Assembly: GCF_012221945.1 (NCBI RefSeq)
Contig: NZ_CP032549.1
Location: forward strand, 3,224,001 to 3,288,000
DNA length: 64,000 nt
Reading direction: 5' to 3'
Source of the DNA: Glutamicibacter mishrai
Lineage (GTDB): Bacteria > Actinomycetota > Actinomycetes > Actinomycetales > Micrococcaceae
Positions 37,223-46,386 of the stretch are shown piece after piece. Numbering within the stretch: position 1 is the first letter of the stretch; each line of letters begins with the position of its first letter. The notes under the pieces are model-generated. The model worked only from the letters and a program-made list of their open reading frames with translations. It searched no databases and was not told the origin of the DNA. The position numbers and the translations under genes are program-made.

Positions 37223-38233
37223 GTGACTATTAATCAGCCTGAAGCTACCGTTGGAGACCTTGGCGAGCAAGGAATTCTTGACACCATACTTCCACTCCTT
37301 GATTCGCAAAAGGCAAACCTCGGTCCGGGGGACGATGCAGGTGCGCTAAGCGTTCAGGGCTCGGAAATCCTGGTTTCGGTGGATACTCTTGTCGAAAATC
37401 AAGACTTCAAGTTGGTTTGGCCAAGCGGTCTAGAACACCGTGCTTATGACATCGGGTGGAAGTCTATTGCCCAGAATGTTTCGGATATCAACGCCATGGG
37501 CGGCACCACTACCGGCGCGGTAGTTTCCTTGTCGCTGCCTGCTCAGACATCCCTTCAGTGGGTTAAAGATTTTGCCCAGGGAATGGCAGATGCCATCAGT
37601 TCGCTGGGGGCCAAGGAACTCACGATTCTCGGCGGTGACCTTGGCAAGTCAACGGAAATCTCGGTGACGACAACGGTTCTGGGGGAGTGCGCGCACGGAA
37701 AGATTCTGCGCAATGGCGCCAAGCCTGGGGACGTCATCGCAGTGGCTGGCCGTCTTGGTGATGCCGGTGCTGGGCTAACTGTTTTGGAACATCGCAGCGA
37801 CGCCAATAAGTGGAGCAGGGCTGTGCGCAGGATTGCAGAAGCGCAATGCAAGCCCGCACCACCATTAGGGTCAGGTCCTCGCGCAGCTGAAGCCGGCGCT
37901 CACGCCATGATGGATATCTCTGATGGCCTCGTTCGTGATACTTCGCGTCTGGCCAAGAACAGCGGCATTAGCATCGATTTCAACAGCGAGGTATTGAAAA
38001 AGTTCGCTGCACGTTTGGCGCCCGCTGCGCAATTGACCGGGACAGATCCAATGGAATGGGTATTGCACGGCGGTGAGGACTTTGGCCTTGTGGCCGCTTT
38101 CCCAAACGAAGATGTGGTTCCCGAAGAATTCACGGTGATTGGCGCTGCCAAGGCGCGAAGTGGCCGACGCTCATTGGTGACGGTCGACGGGAAGATCGCG
38201 ACCGCAAGCGCGGGATTTGACCACTTCAACTAA
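37223..38233 (+). CDS. thiL: Thiamine-monophosphate kinase
   Basis: 336 aa, starting at GTG 37223. It phosphorylates thiamine monophosphate to thiamine diphosphate with ATP. The AIR-synthase-like fold is evident: LGPGDDAGALSV near the N-terminus with Mg-binding Asp residues, ILVSVDTLVENQDF, DINAMGGTTTGAVVSLSLP and LTILGGDLGKS, then the C-terminal MDISDGLVRDTSRLA and LHGGEDFGLVA. No TPP riboswitch is visible upstream; expression probably follows the GTPase operon. Confidence 0.95.
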   Translation: MTINQPEATVGDLGEQGILDTILPLLDSQKANLGPGDDAGALSVQGSEILVSVDTLVENQDFKLVWPSGLEHRAYDIGWKSIAQNVSDINAMGGTTTGAVVSLSLPAQTSLQWVKDFAQGMADAISSLGAKELTILGGDLGKSTEISVTTTVLGECAHGKILRNGAKPGDVIAVAGRLGDAGAGLTVLEHRSDANKWSRAVRRIAEAQCKPAPPLGSGPRAAEAGAHAMMDISDGLVRDTSRLAKNSGISIDFNSEVLKKFAARLAPAAQLTGTDPMEWVLHGGEDFGLVAAFPNEDVVPEEFTVIGAAKARSGRRSLVTVDGKIATASAGFDHFN

Positions 38234-38259
38234 GCCGCGGCCCACGCACACCGCGGCTT
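38232..38259. terminator. Short hairpin between convergent thiL and the IclR gene
   Basis: A 9-bp perfect GC-rich stem (38232-38240 with 38251-38259) overlaps the thiL stop codon. No T-run is present, so it is a weak terminator candidate. Confidence 0.45.
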
Positions 38260-38260
38260 C

Positions 38261-39007
38261 CTAGCTGTGGTCGTTTTGCACTCTGAGCAGTTCAGAAAGC
38301 TCATGGGCGGCACTGGTGACCGCTTCGTGGTGGATCTTTCCTGGCTGCCGCGTCAGTCGCTCAATGGGGCCGGACAACGACAAAGCGGCGATGACGCGGC
38401 CGGACTGGCCACGGACAGGCGCTGAAACCGAAGCAACGCCTGGTTCGCGTTCACCCAAGGACTGAGCCCAGCCACGCCGGCGCACGCCCGCAAGAATGGT
38501 AGGCGTGAAACGAGCGTGATGCAGTCCTTCGACCATCCGCTCGTTGTCCTCCCAAGCCAAGAGAATCTGTGCGGCTGAGCCAGCTTTCATCGACAGCTGG
38601 GTTCCCACCGGAATGGTATCGCGCAATCCGATGGGTCGTTCTGCGCTGGCGATGCATACACGGAAGTCGCCTTGTTTGCGAAAAATCTGGGTACTTTCAC
38701 CGGTCAGGTCTCGAAGCTTGATGAGAATCGGCCCTGCCGCGCTGACCAAGCGATCTTCACCTGCGGCGCTGGCCAACTCCACCAAGCGATTTCCAAGCTC
38801 AAAGCGGCCGTGCATATCTCGGCCTAACAGCCCGTGGTGGACCAACGACTGGGCGATGCGGTGCACCGTCGGACGCGAAATGTCCGTCAGCTCCACCAAC
38901 TGGGAAAGGGACGTCGGTCCGTTTTCCAGCGCGTTGAGGATGGCTGCTGCCTTATCGAGAACACCTACACCGCTACCTATTGTCATAGTCCCAGTATCAC
39001 GTCTCAT
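38261..39007 (-). CDS. IclR-family regulator divergent from leuCD
   Basis: 248 aa. The N-terminal winged helix (about 14-75) contains ILNALENGPTSLSQLVEL and ISRPTVHRIAQSLVHHGLL, and the C-terminal IclR effector domain follows (about 90-245, LRDTIPVGTQLSMKAGSAA; SVSAPVRGQSGRVIAALSLSG). Its position immediately divergent from leuCD is the hallmark of actinobacterial NdgR/LtbR regulators of leucine (and other amino-acid) synthesis, so the same role is inferred. ATG 39007 lacks a clear ribosome-binding site; the Met at the 8th codon is an alternative. Confidence 0.9.
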   Translation of the reverse strand: MRRDTGTMTIGSGVGVLDKAAAILNALENGPTSLSQLVELTDISRPTVHRIAQSLVHHGLLGRDMHGRFELGNRLVELASAAGEDRLVSAAGPILIKLRDLTGESTQIFRKQGDFRVCIASAERPIGLRDTIPVGTQLSMKAGSAAQILLAWEDNERMVEGLHHARFTPTILAGVRRRGWAQSLGEREPGVASVSAPVRGQSGRVIAALSLSGPIERLTRQPGKIHHEAVTSAAHELSELLRVQNDHS

Positions 39008-39099
39008 TATTTGAGATTCAAGTCCGCATACTGGAAATGACTATCTGTGAAGTGTCAAAGTTGAACTACCACAATTACGTAGCTTGAGGAGTGTGTCGC
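39008..39099. promoter_or_regulatory. Divergent control region between the IclR regulator and leuC
   Basis: A 92-bp region must hold both promoters and the regulator's operator. The perfect dyad TTGA-GAT-TCAA at 39011-39021 abuts the regulator's start and is a candidate operator. GAGGAG at 39086-39091 is the leuC ribosome-binding site. I could not assign the -35/-10 boxes with confidence. Confidence 0.45.
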
Positions 39100-40548
39100 A
39101 TGTCCGCCATGCAGTCGCCCCAGACATTGGCAGAAAAAGTTTGGAGTGCACATGTTGTGCGCCAAGGTGAAGGAAGTGGAGAGTCCCGCCAGCCGGACTT
39201 GATCTACATTGACCTCCACCTCCTACACGAAGTGACCTCGCCGCAGGCGTTCGAGGGGCTTCGCCTGGCAGGACGCCAACTGCGCCGCCCGGATCTGACC
39301 ATCGCGACAGAAGATCACAACACTCCTACGCTGGAAATCGACAAGCCTATCGCTGACTTGACCAGCCGCACACAGATTAATACCCTGCGTGAAAACTGCA
39401 AGGAGTTCGGCGTCCGCCTTCACTCGCTGGGCGACAAGGAACAGGGCATCGTCCACGTGGTTGGCCCGCAGCTGGGCCTGACCCAGCCGGGCATGACCGT
39501 GGTCTGCGGAGACTCCCACACCTCCACGCACGGCGCATTCGGCGCTCTGGCATTCGGTATTGGCACCTCCGAGGTGGAGCACGTGATGGCCACCCAGTCG
39601 CTGAGCCTGAAGCCTTTCAAGACCATGGCTATCAACGTCGAGGGCACCTTGAAGCCGGGAGTCACCTCCAAGGACATCATTCTGGCTGTCATTGCCAAGA
39701 TTGGCACCGGTGGCGGCCAAGGGTACGTTCTCGAGTACCGCGGTTCAGCCATCCGCTCGCTGTCCATGGACGCGCGAATGACCATCTGCAACATGTCCAT
39801 CGAAGCAGGCGCTCGCGCTGGCATGATCGCTCCGGACGAGACAACCTTTGAATATGTGAAGGGCCGTCCGCACGCGCCAAAGGGTGAGGACTGGGACGCA
39901 GCGGTAGAAGACTGGAAGCAGCTGCACTCCGATGAAGGAGCCCAGTTTGATGCAGAGGTCTTCCTGAACGCCGATGAACTTGAACCATTCGTCACCTGGG
40001 GAACCAACCCAGGCCAGGGTGTCTCACTCTCCCAGAGTGTTCCTTCGCCGGAAGACTTCGAAGACGAGAATGATCGCAAAGCCTGCGAACGCGCTCTGAA
40101 CTACATGGGCCTGACCGGCGGAACGCCGATGAAGGATATCCGTGTGGATACCGTCTTCCTGGGATCCTGCACCAACTCTCGCATGGAAGACCTGCGGGCC
40201 GCGGCAGAAGTCATCAAGGGAAAGACCAAGGATCCAAACATCCGGATGATCGTGGTGCCAGGCTCGGCCCGCGTGCGGCTGGAAGCCGAAGCCGAGGGAC
40301 TGGATCAGGTATTCAAGGACTTCGGCGCCGAGTGGCGATTCGCTGGTTGCTCCATGTGCCTGGGAATGAACCCGGACCAGCTGGATGAGGGGGAGCGCTG
40401 CGCTTCAACCTCCAACCGCAACTTCGAAGGCCGCCAGGGCAAGGGCGGACGCACGCACCTCGTTTCGCCGCTGGTTGCCGCCGCCACCGCGGTCCGCGGA
40501 ACCCTGTCCTCGCCAAGCGACCTGGTCAACGCAGCGGCTGCAGTCTAG
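39100..40548 (+). CDS. leuC: 3-isopropylmalate dehydratase large subunit
   Basis: About 482 aa from ATG 39100, which is 8 nt after GAGGAG; a GTG at 39091 would overlap that box. With LeuD it isomerises 2- to 3-isopropylmalate. The [4Fe-4S] ligands are seen in [11 protein letters not shown] (about residue 350) and [12 protein letters not shown] (about 415). [28 protein letters not shown] is intact. leuD follows 14 bp downstream. Expression is presumably controlled by the divergent IclR protein. Confidence 0.97.
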   Translation: MSAMQSPQTLAEKVWSAHVVRQGEGSGESRQPDLIYIDLHLLHEVTSPQAFEGLRLAGRQLRRPDLTIATEDHNTPTLEIDKPIADLTSRTQINTLRENCKEFGVRLHSLGDKEQGIVHVVGPQLGLTQPGMTVVCGDSHTSTHGAFGALAFGIGTSEVEHVMATQSLSLKPFKTMAINVEGTLKPGVTSKDIILAVIAKIGTGGGQGYVLEYRGSAIRSLSMDARMTICNMSIEAGARAGMIAPDETTFEYVKGRPHAPKGEDWDAAVEDWKQLHSDEGAQFDAEVFLNADELEPFVTWGTNPGQGVSLSQSVPSPEDFEDENDRKACERALNYMGLTGGTPMKDIRVDTVFLGSCTNSRMEDLRAAAEVIKGKTKDPNIRMIVVPGSARVRLEAEAEGLDQVFKDFGAEWRFAGCSMCLGMNPDQLDEGERCASTSNRNFEGRQGKGGRTHLVSPLVAAATAVRGTLSSPSDLVNAAAAV

Positions 40549-40562
40549 AAAGGATTACCACG

Positions 40563-41168
40563 ATGGAAAAGATTGTTACCCACACCGGCATTGGTGTTCC
40601 GCTGCGGCAGAGCAACGTGGACACGGATCAGATCATCCCTGCTGTCTACCTCAAGCGCATTACGCGAACCGGCTTCGAGGACGCGCTGTTTGCCGGCTGG
40701 CGCCGCGACGAGAACTTCATCCTGAATAAGGAACCTTTTAACGCCGGTTCCGTGCTTGTTGCCGGCCCGGACTTCGGTACCGGCTCTTCACGCGAGCACG
40801 CAGTTTGGGCATTGAAGGATTACGGCTTCAAAGCAGTGATCTCCGCACGTTTTGCCGACATCTTCCGCGGCAACTCCGGCAAGCAGGGATTGGTTGCCGC
40901 CGAGGTGGCGCAGAGCGACATCGAACTGATCTGGAAGGAATTGGAGAACAACCCGGGCACCACCGTGACCGTGGATCTTGAAGCCCGTACCGTTCACTGC
41001 GGCTCGATCTCGGCGCCATTCCAGATTGATGATTACACCCGCTGGCGCCTGATGGAAGGCCTGGACGACATCGGGCTGACTCTGCAGCAGGAAGATGCCA
41101 TCACGGCCTACGAGGCGCAGCGTCCGGCGCACAAGCCTAAAACGCTGCCCGCACAAACCGCCGGCTAA
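40563..41168 (+). CDS. leuD: 3-isopropylmalate dehydratase small subunit
   Basis: 201 aa swivel-domain partner of LeuC. Key family segments are [26 protein letters not shown] near the N-terminus, [26 protein letters not shown] (the substrate-specificity loop) and [15 protein letters not shown]. It has a proper ribosome-binding site (AAAGGA) 9 nt upstream. It forms an operon with leuC and ends at the 41194 hairpin. Confidence 0.97.
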   Translation: MEKIVTHTGIGVPLRQSNVDTDQIIPAVYLKRITRTGFEDALFAGWRRDENFILNKEPFNAGSVLVAGPDFGTGSSREHAVWALKDYGFKAVISARFADIFRGNSGKQGLVAAEVAQSDIELIWKELENNPGTTVTVDLEARTVHCGSISAPFQIDDYTRWRLMEGLDDIGLTLQQEDAITAYEAQRPAHKPKTLPAQTAG

Positions 41169-41193
41169 GAGGTTTTTCCTGAAGCCGGAATAA

Positions 41194-41245
41194 TAGGTCC
41201 GCTCTTTACCGTTCTTATAGCGGGAGAGCGGACCTACTGTTCTTC
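41194..41245 (+). terminator. Terminator after leuD
   Basis: A 12-bp perfect stem (41194-41205 with 41225-41236) encloses a 19-nt loop. The following sequence is only moderately T-rich (CTGTTCTTCC). Confidence 0.65.
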
Positions 41246-41426
41246 CTAGGACGCATATACCGCTCAGGGTTGTGACGTGGCTGAAAGCATGCTCACAATG
41301 TGTGCGCCACGGGATGATCTGAACATACCAGCGGGTACATAAGCGGTATGCTTGCTAAGTCCTGCCAGTTCGAAAGCTCAGAAGCTTCGGCGGGCGATAA
41401 CGACTACGCGATGAGGTAATTCATAC

Positions 41427-42746
41427 ATGGGTAAGATCTTGACGATCCATGGTGGTGTTCCACTTGAGGGCACCGTACGAGTCGGCGGAGCAAAGAACCT
41501 AGTGCCAAAAGCCATGGTTGCAGCTCTGCTTGGTGACACTCCTTCTGTTCTGCGCAATGTGCCAGAAATCAAAGACGTCGTAGTAGTACGCAGTTTGCTT
41601 GAGATTCATGGTGTCAAGGTTGATCAGGACCCAACCACTGGTGATCTCACCATGGACCCTACCCAGGTCAAGATTGCCTCGAACCAGGCCATCGATGCCC
41701 ACGCAGGCGACTCCCGTATCCCTATTCTGTTCTGCGGCCCGCTGATCCACTCCTTGGGTGAAGCCTTCATCCCGGATCTGGGTGGCTGCCGCATCGGCGA
41801 CCGTCCCATCGATTTCCACCTCGAAGTCCTGCGCGAATTCGGCGCAGTCGTGGACAAGGCCCCGGACGGCATCCGCATCTCGGCACCCAACGGCCTGCAC
41901 GGTGCCAAGCTCTCCTTGCAGTACCCAAGCGTTGGCACCACGGAGCAGGTTCTGCTCTCGGCCGTTCGCGCCAAGGGCGTTACCGAAGTCAGCAACGCGG
42001 CCATCGAGCCAGAAATCCTGGACTTGATCTCTCTGCTGCAGAAGATGGGCGCCATCATCTCGGTACACCGCGATCGTGTCATTCGCATCCAGGGCGTGGA
42101 CCAGCTCACCGGCTTTGACCACACCGCCTTGCCTGACCGCAACGAGGCCGCTTCGTGGGCTTCGGCAGCACTGGTCACCAAGGGCGACATCTTTGTTCAG
42201 GACGCACAGCAGCGCGACCTGACCGCCTTCCTCCACGTATACCGCCAGATTGGTGGCGAATTCGAAGTCAAGTCCAACGGCATTCGCTTCTACCACCCAG
42301 GTGGAGATCTGAATCCATTGATCCTGGAAACCGACGTCCACCCAGGTTTCATGACCGACTGGCAGCAGCCGCTGGTCGTGGCACTGACCCAGGCCAAGGG
42401 CGTTTCCGTGATCCACGAAACCGTTTACGAAAACCGTTTCGGATTCACCGATGCTCTGGTGCGCATGGGCTCCACCGTCCAGGTGCACACCGACTGCCTC
42501 GGTTCCACTCCTTGCCGCTTCGGTCAGCGCAACTTCAAGCACTCAGCTGTTGTTGTCGGCCCGGCAAAGCTCACCGGTGCTGATATTGACGTTCCAGATC
42601 TTCGTGGCGGTTTCTCCCACCTCATCGCAGCCCTGGCTGCTGAGGGCACCAGCCGTGTGACCGGAATTGAAATCATCAACCGCGGCTACGAGCACTTCAT
42701 GGACAAGCTGCAGAGCTTGGGCGCCAACGTCGAGCTGAGCAACTAA
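41427..42746 (+). CDS. murA: UDP-N-acetylglucosamine 1-carboxyvinyltransferase (MurA family)
   Basis: 439 aa. It adds enolpyruvate from PEP to UDP-GlcNAc, the first committed step of peptidoglycan synthesis. The inside-out alpha/beta-barrel landmarks are present: GGAKNLVPKAM (Lys23-Asn24), the reactive Cys in DLGGCRIGDRPIDFH (Cys121, the fosfomycin target position) and DVHPGFMTDWQQPLVVAL with the catalytic Asp. A GAGG lies about 11 nt upstream of the ATG. It heads the murA-plsC-gpsA-ddl cluster, combining wall and phospholipid precursor genes. Confidence 0.93.
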   Translation: MGKILTIHGGVPLEGTVRVGGAKNLVPKAMVAALLGDTPSVLRNVPEIKDVVVVRSLLEIHGVKVDQDPTTGDLTMDPTQVKIASNQAIDAHAGDSRIPILFCGPLIHSLGEAFIPDLGGCRIGDRPIDFHLEVLREFGAVVDKAPDGIRISAPNGLHGAKLSLQYPSVGTTEQVLLSAVRAKGVTEVSNAAIEPEILDLISLLQKMGAIISVHRDRVIRIQGVDQLTGFDHTALPDRNEAASWASAALVTKGDIFVQDAQQRDLTAFLHVYRQIGGEFEVKSNGIRFYHPGGDLNPLILETDVHPGFMTDWQQPLVVALTQAKGVSVIHETVYENRFGFTDALVRMGSTVQVHTDCLGSTPCRFGQRNFKHSAVVVGPAKLTGADIDVPDLRGGFSHLIAALAAEGTSRVTGIEIINRGYEHFMDKLQSLGANVELSN

Positions 42747-42763
42747 CAAAGGGGATCTTGTTC

Positions 42764-43528
42764 GTGGTAAAGATCCTGGCTCCGGGGGAGTCTGCAAAAA
42801 CCAAGCGTGTCTTTTCCGTCTTGGCGGGAATCGTCCGTCCGGTGATGAATGGCTTGACGGGTAGAACCTGGAAGGGCTTTGAAAACCTTCCGCAGGGTGG
42901 ATACATCGTCTGCCCAAATCATCTGACGGAAATTGATCCGCTGGTAGTCGGGCACGCCATTTACAGTAACGGCAGGCTTCCTCGTTGGCTGGCTAAGGAA
43001 TCACTTTTTAAGCCACCTGTGCTTGGCTGGTTCCTGCGGACCACCGGCCAAGTCCCCGTTTCACGTAGCTCTGCAAGTGCAGGTGACTCGTTGAAGCAGG
43101 CCAAGAAGGTGCTGGACGCCGGCGGAGTCATCGTGATTTACCCCGAAGGCACGCTGACCAGGGATCCCAACCTGTGGCCCATGATCGGACGCACCGGTGC
43201 AGCGCGCTTGGCGTTGCAAACCGGTGCTCCGGTCGTGCCCATGGCACACTGGGGAGACCAGGAGCTACTGCCGAGGTACTCCAAGAAGATGTACCTGTTC
43301 CCGCGCAAGCATGTCACCGTCTCCGTTGGAGCACCGGTAGACCTGGATGATTTGCGAGAAGGCCCGCGCACCCGCACGGCGCTCCAGGAAGCAACGGACC
43401 GAATCATGGACGCGATCACCGGTTTGCAGGCTGAACTGCGCCAGGAAGAACCACCGGCCAAGCGCTGGGATCCTTCTGAGCATGGACAAGCCCAAACCGG
43501 CCGTAGCTTCGAAAAACCGGATAACTAA
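42764..43528 (+). CDS. plsC: 1-acyl-sn-glycerol-3-phosphate acyltransferase
   Basis: About 254 aa, membrane-associated. It acylates lysophosphatidic acid to phosphatidic acid. The catalytic NHLTEID (H-x4-D), the substrate-binding VIYPEGTLTRDP and the GAPVVPMAHWG block are in the right order. Starting at GTG 42764 places AAAGGGGA 8 nt upstream; the earlier TTG 42758 sits too close to that box. It lies 17 bp after murA and is followed by gpsA, which makes its upstream substrate glycerol-3-phosphate. The C-terminal tail (about 35 residues) is polar and of unknown role. Confidence 0.9.
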   Translation: MVKILAPGESAKTKRVFSVLAGIVRPVMNGLTGRTWKGFENLPQGGYIVCPNHLTEIDPLVVGHAIYSNGRLPRWLAKESLFKPPVLGWFLRTTGQVPVSRSSASAGDSLKQAKKVLDAGGVIVIYPEGTLTRDPNLWPMIGRTGAARLALQTGAPVVPMAHWGDQELLPRYSKKMYLFPRKHVTVSVGAPVDLDDLREGPRTRTALQEATDRIMDAITGLQAELRQEEPPAKRWDPSEHGQAQTGRSFEKPDN

Positions 43529-43565
43529 TCATCACTCGACATCATCACTTTCTAGAGGACTGACA

Positions 43566-44600
43566 ATGACAAAGCCACTTCCACGCAAGATCGCCGTGAT
43601 GGGTGCCGGTAGCTGGGGTACAACGTTTGCCAAGGTCTTGGCTGACTCCGTTGCAGATCAGGGGATTCCCGTTCAGATCTGGGCACGCCGTGATGACGCA
43701 GCCAACGAGATCAACGAACGCCACACCAACTCCCGGTACCTTCGCGAGACGAAACTGCCTGCCAACATCTCAGCTTCGTCGAATCAGCGTGAGGTGCTAG
43801 AGGGTGCTGACCTTGTTGTCCTGGCCATCCCATCGCAGTCGCTGCGCCGGGAATTGGCTGTCTTCAAGAAGTACTTCGAGCCAGAAGCCGTATTGCTTTC
43901 CCTGATGAAGGGCCTGGAGCGCGGCACCGACCTTCGCATGAGCGAAGTGATTGCCGAGATTACCCAGTTCCCTGAAGATCGAATTGCTGTGCTGTCCGGT
44001 CCGAACCTTGCCATGGAAATTGCCCGGGAACAGCCAACGGCATCGGTCGTTGCTTGTGCCGACTCGGAAACCGCCCAGTGGATCGCTGAACTTTGCTCGG
44101 CACCGTACTTCCGTCCTTATACTAATGACGATGTCTTGGGTGTTGAGCTCGGTGGAATCGTCAAGAACATCATCGCGCTTGCTGTTGGCATGTGCGATGG
44201 CATGGGCATGGGCGACAACACCAAGTCCACGGTGATTACCCGTGGCTTGGCCGAGACAACCCGCCTGGTGCTCTCTTTGGGCGGACGCCTGGACACCCTG
44301 GCTGGCCTTTCGGGACTAGGCGACCTAGTTGCCACCTGTTCCTCATCGCTGTCACGCAACAACACCGCCGGTCGCCTGCTCGGCCAGGGCCTCTTCCTCG
44401 ACGAGGTCAATGACCGCATGTCGCAGACTGCCGAAGGCATCAAATCCGCGCGGGCAGTCTTCGATCTGGCTCGCGCTCACGAAGTTGAAATGCCAATCAC
44501 TGAAGCGGTGGTCATGGTGCTCGAAGGTTCGTTGAGCGTTGAAAACATGGCGGCGCGATTGCTGGCCCGCGAACTGAAATCTGAAGGAGAACAGAACTAA
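43566..44600 (+). CDS. gpsA: Glycerol-3-phosphate dehydrogenase [NAD(P)+]
   Basis: 344 aa from ATG 43566 with GAGG about 8 nt upstream; the frame is open further back inside plsC, but conserved sequence begins here. It reduces dihydroxyacetone phosphate to glycerol-3-phosphate, used for phospholipids and, in this organism, probably CDP-glycerol (TagD). Visible features are VMGAGSWGTTFAKVLAD for NAD(P), LSLMKGLERGT, LSGPNLAMEIAREQPTA, and GGIVKNIIALAVGMCDGM with the catalytic Lys. Its stop overlaps the ddl start. Confidence 0.96.
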   Translation: MTKPLPRKIAVMGAGSWGTTFAKVLADSVADQGIPVQIWARRDDAANEINERHTNSRYLRETKLPANISASSNQREVLEGADLVVLAIPSQSLRRELAVFKKYFEPEAVLLSLMKGLERGTDLRMSEVIAEITQFPEDRIAVLSGPNLAMEIAREQPTASVVACADSETAQWIAELCSAPYFRPYTNDDVLGVELGGIVKNIIALAVGMCDGMGMGDNTKSTVITRGLAETTRLVLSLGGRLDTLAGLSGLGDLVATCSSSLSRNNTAGRLLGQGLFLDEVNDRMSQTAEGIKSARAVFDLARAHEVEMPITEAVVMVLEGSLSVENMAARLLARELKSEGEQN

Positions 44601-45712
44601 TGGCTGACCGTAAACTTCGTGTCCTCCTGCTCTTCGGCGGACGTTCCTCGGAACACTCGGTTTCTTGCGTGACTGCCTCCGGCGTGATGCATGCAATCGA
44701 CCGGGAGCGCTTTGACGTCATCCCCGTTGGCATCACTCGCAATGGTGGATGGACCCTCTTGGACAAGGATCCCGAAGGTTGGGCTCTCGATTCGGGCCAG
44801 TTGCCAGAAATCGCCTCCGTTGACCACCCGGTTCAACTATCACCCGAGCCGAATAAGACTTCACTTCAAGCTTTCGGCGGTTCAAAGATCTCGGAAATCT
44901 CCGAAATCGACGTAGTCTTCCCGCTGTTGCACGGTCCTTTCGGCGAAGACGGCTCGATTCAGGGAATGCTTGAAACCGCCGGAGTCCCATATGTTGGCTC
45001 CGGTATTGCCGCTAGCGCCATGGGCATGGATAAGCACTTCATGAAGGTCGTTTTTGAAGGGGCCGGCTTCAACGTTGGCCCTTACGAAGTCATCAGCAAC
45101 AAGCAGTGGCTGCGTGACAGCGATGCCGCCTTGGCTCGTTGCGATCGCTTGGAATACCCGCTATTCGTCAAGCCTGCTCGCGCAGGTTCATCGGTTGGCA
45201 TCACCAAGGTCGACGTCCCCTCGGATCTTCGCGCGGCTGTCGAGGTAGCCCGGGTTGAAGATCCAAAGGTGATTGTCGAGCAGGGGATTGTTGGCCGCGA
45301 AATCGAATGTGGTGTCCTGGAAGGCCGTGGCAGTTCTCCTGCCCGCGCTTCTTTGCCGGGCGAGATTGCCGTGGCAGATAACGGGCATACGTTCTACGAC
45401 TTCGAAGCTAAATATGTGGACGGAACCGCTGCGCAGCTAAGCTGCCCTGCTGTATTGAGCGAAGAAGCCACTGCGGAAATTCGCGAATTGGCAGTCAAGG
45501 CCTTTGATTCCCTGGATGCTGAAGGTCTTTCGCGTGTTGACTTCTTCTACACGCCGGAGGGCCAGTGGATCATCAACGAGATCAATACGATGCCTGGCTT
45601 TACGCCGTCGAGCATGTACCCGCAGATGTGGGATAAGACGGGTATCGACTACCGTGAACTGATCAACGAGCTCATTGCCTTGGCAACTGAACGAAATGTC
45701 GGTCTTCGTTAA
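44600..45712 (+). CDS. ddl: D-alanine--D-alanine ligase
   Basis: 370 aa ATP-grasp enzyme joining two D-Ala residues for the peptidoglycan stem. N-terminal FGGRSSEHSVSC, the substrate/ATP segments FPLLHGPFGEDGSIQGML and VKPARAGSSVGITKV, and the C-terminal metal/phosphate region DFFYTPEGQWIINEINTMPGFTPSSMYP are intact. The ATG shares a base with the gpsA stop (TAATG), implying coupled translation. It ends the four-gene cluster at a strong terminator. Confidence 0.96.
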   Translation: MADRKLRVLLLFGGRSSEHSVSCVTASGVMHAIDRERFDVIPVGITRNGGWTLLDKDPEGWALDSGQLPEIASVDHPVQLSPEPNKTSLQAFGGSKISEISEIDVVFPLLHGPFGEDGSIQGMLETAGVPYVGSGIAASAMGMDKHFMKVVFEGAGFNVGPYEVISNKQWLRDSDAALARCDRLEYPLFVKPARAGSSVGITKVDVPSDLRAAVEVARVEDPKVIVEQGIVGREIECGVLEGRGSSPARASLPGEIAVADNGHTFYDFEAKYVDGTAAQLSCPAVLSEEATAEIRELAVKAFDSLDAEGLSRVDFFYTPEGQWIINEINTMPGFTPSSMYPQMWDKTGIDYRELINELIALATERNVGLR

Positions 45713-45731
45713 TTTCCAGCCGTAAAAAGAC

Positions 45732-45779
45732 GTTGGCCTGGTGCCCGAGATTTTCTCGGGGCACCAGGCCAACATCGTT
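45732..45779. terminator. Bidirectional terminator between ddl and the DUF3515 gene
   Basis: A 19-bp stem with one bulged G (45732-45750 with 45754-45773) and a TTT loop lies between converging genes. Short T-rich flanks are on both sides. Confidence 0.85.
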
Positions 45780-45795
45780 TGAAGCAAAGTACGGA

Positions 45796-46335
45796 TTACA
45801 ACTGCTCTGACTTATCGACGCTCACACAAGCCTTCTGCGCGGGGATCTTGGCAGCAGCATCTGACAGGGACGCAAGAACCGTGCTTGAAGGAATCACATT
45901 CGGATCCAACACCACTTCCGTCGCTGGCGTGCGGCCGTAGGTGGTCAGCGTCCAGATCCCGGACTTCTCATCTTCGTGGGCGACCCAGTCAACGTCATTG
46001 ACTGATACGCATGGATCGCTTGTCGGAGTGGGCACTTGGACGCCGCAGCGCAGAACCACTTTAGAAGGATCGCCCCAAGCCGAGGTGGCTTGGGAAGTGG
46101 TGGTGCGACGGTCAGCATCTCCGATAGTGTCTGGGAGCACTACCATCATCTCCGCGCAAAGTGGGTTAGCCGCATCGGGAGCCGCATCAACCGCTGCAAC
46201 GGACGAGCACCCAGCGAGTAACGGCAAAAATAGTGCTCCAATTAAGGCGTTTCGAGTTAATCGGCCTACTTTTGGATTAAGTTTTGGTGACAGTCGGGCT
46301 GTGACACTGATTTTAGACACGTTATAAGCGTACAT
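45796..46335 (-). CDS. DUF3515-family lipoprotein
   Basis: 179 aa. A signal peptide ending in a lipobox (GALFLPLLAGC, Cys at about residue 43) predicts a membrane-anchored exported lipoprotein. The mature part carries the DUF3515 pattern: CAEMMVVLPDTI, TTTSQATSAWGDP, VVLRCGVQVP and CVSVNDVDW with paired cysteines. Function is unknown; the family is restricted to actinobacteria and often sits near ddl. The upstream N-terminus is long, and the GTG at the sixth codon could be the actual start. Confidence 0.88.
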   Translation of the reverse strand: MYAYNVSKISVTARLSPKLNPKVGRLTRNALIGALFLPLLAGCSSVAAVDAAPDAANPLCAEMMVVLPDTIGDADRRTTTSQATSAWGDPSKVVLRCGVQVPTPTSDPCVSVNDVDWVAHEDEKSGIWTLTTYGRTPATEVVLDPNVIPSSTVLASLSDAAAKIPAQKACVSVDKSEQL

Positions 46336-46386
46336 CGGCTATCTGAAAGATAAGATGTATTGAGTTGAAACTGTGAAAGGTAGCAT

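Noticed and set aside
37100..37223. TPP riboswitch upstream of thiL
   Set aside because: thiL starts 7 bp after the preceding GTPase gene, which leaves no room for a riboswitch, and no conserved TPP-binding core is visible.
41499..42542. 347-codon frame antisense to murA
   Set aside because: It is long, but it is the complement of a highly conserved gene and reflects GC-rich codon bias.
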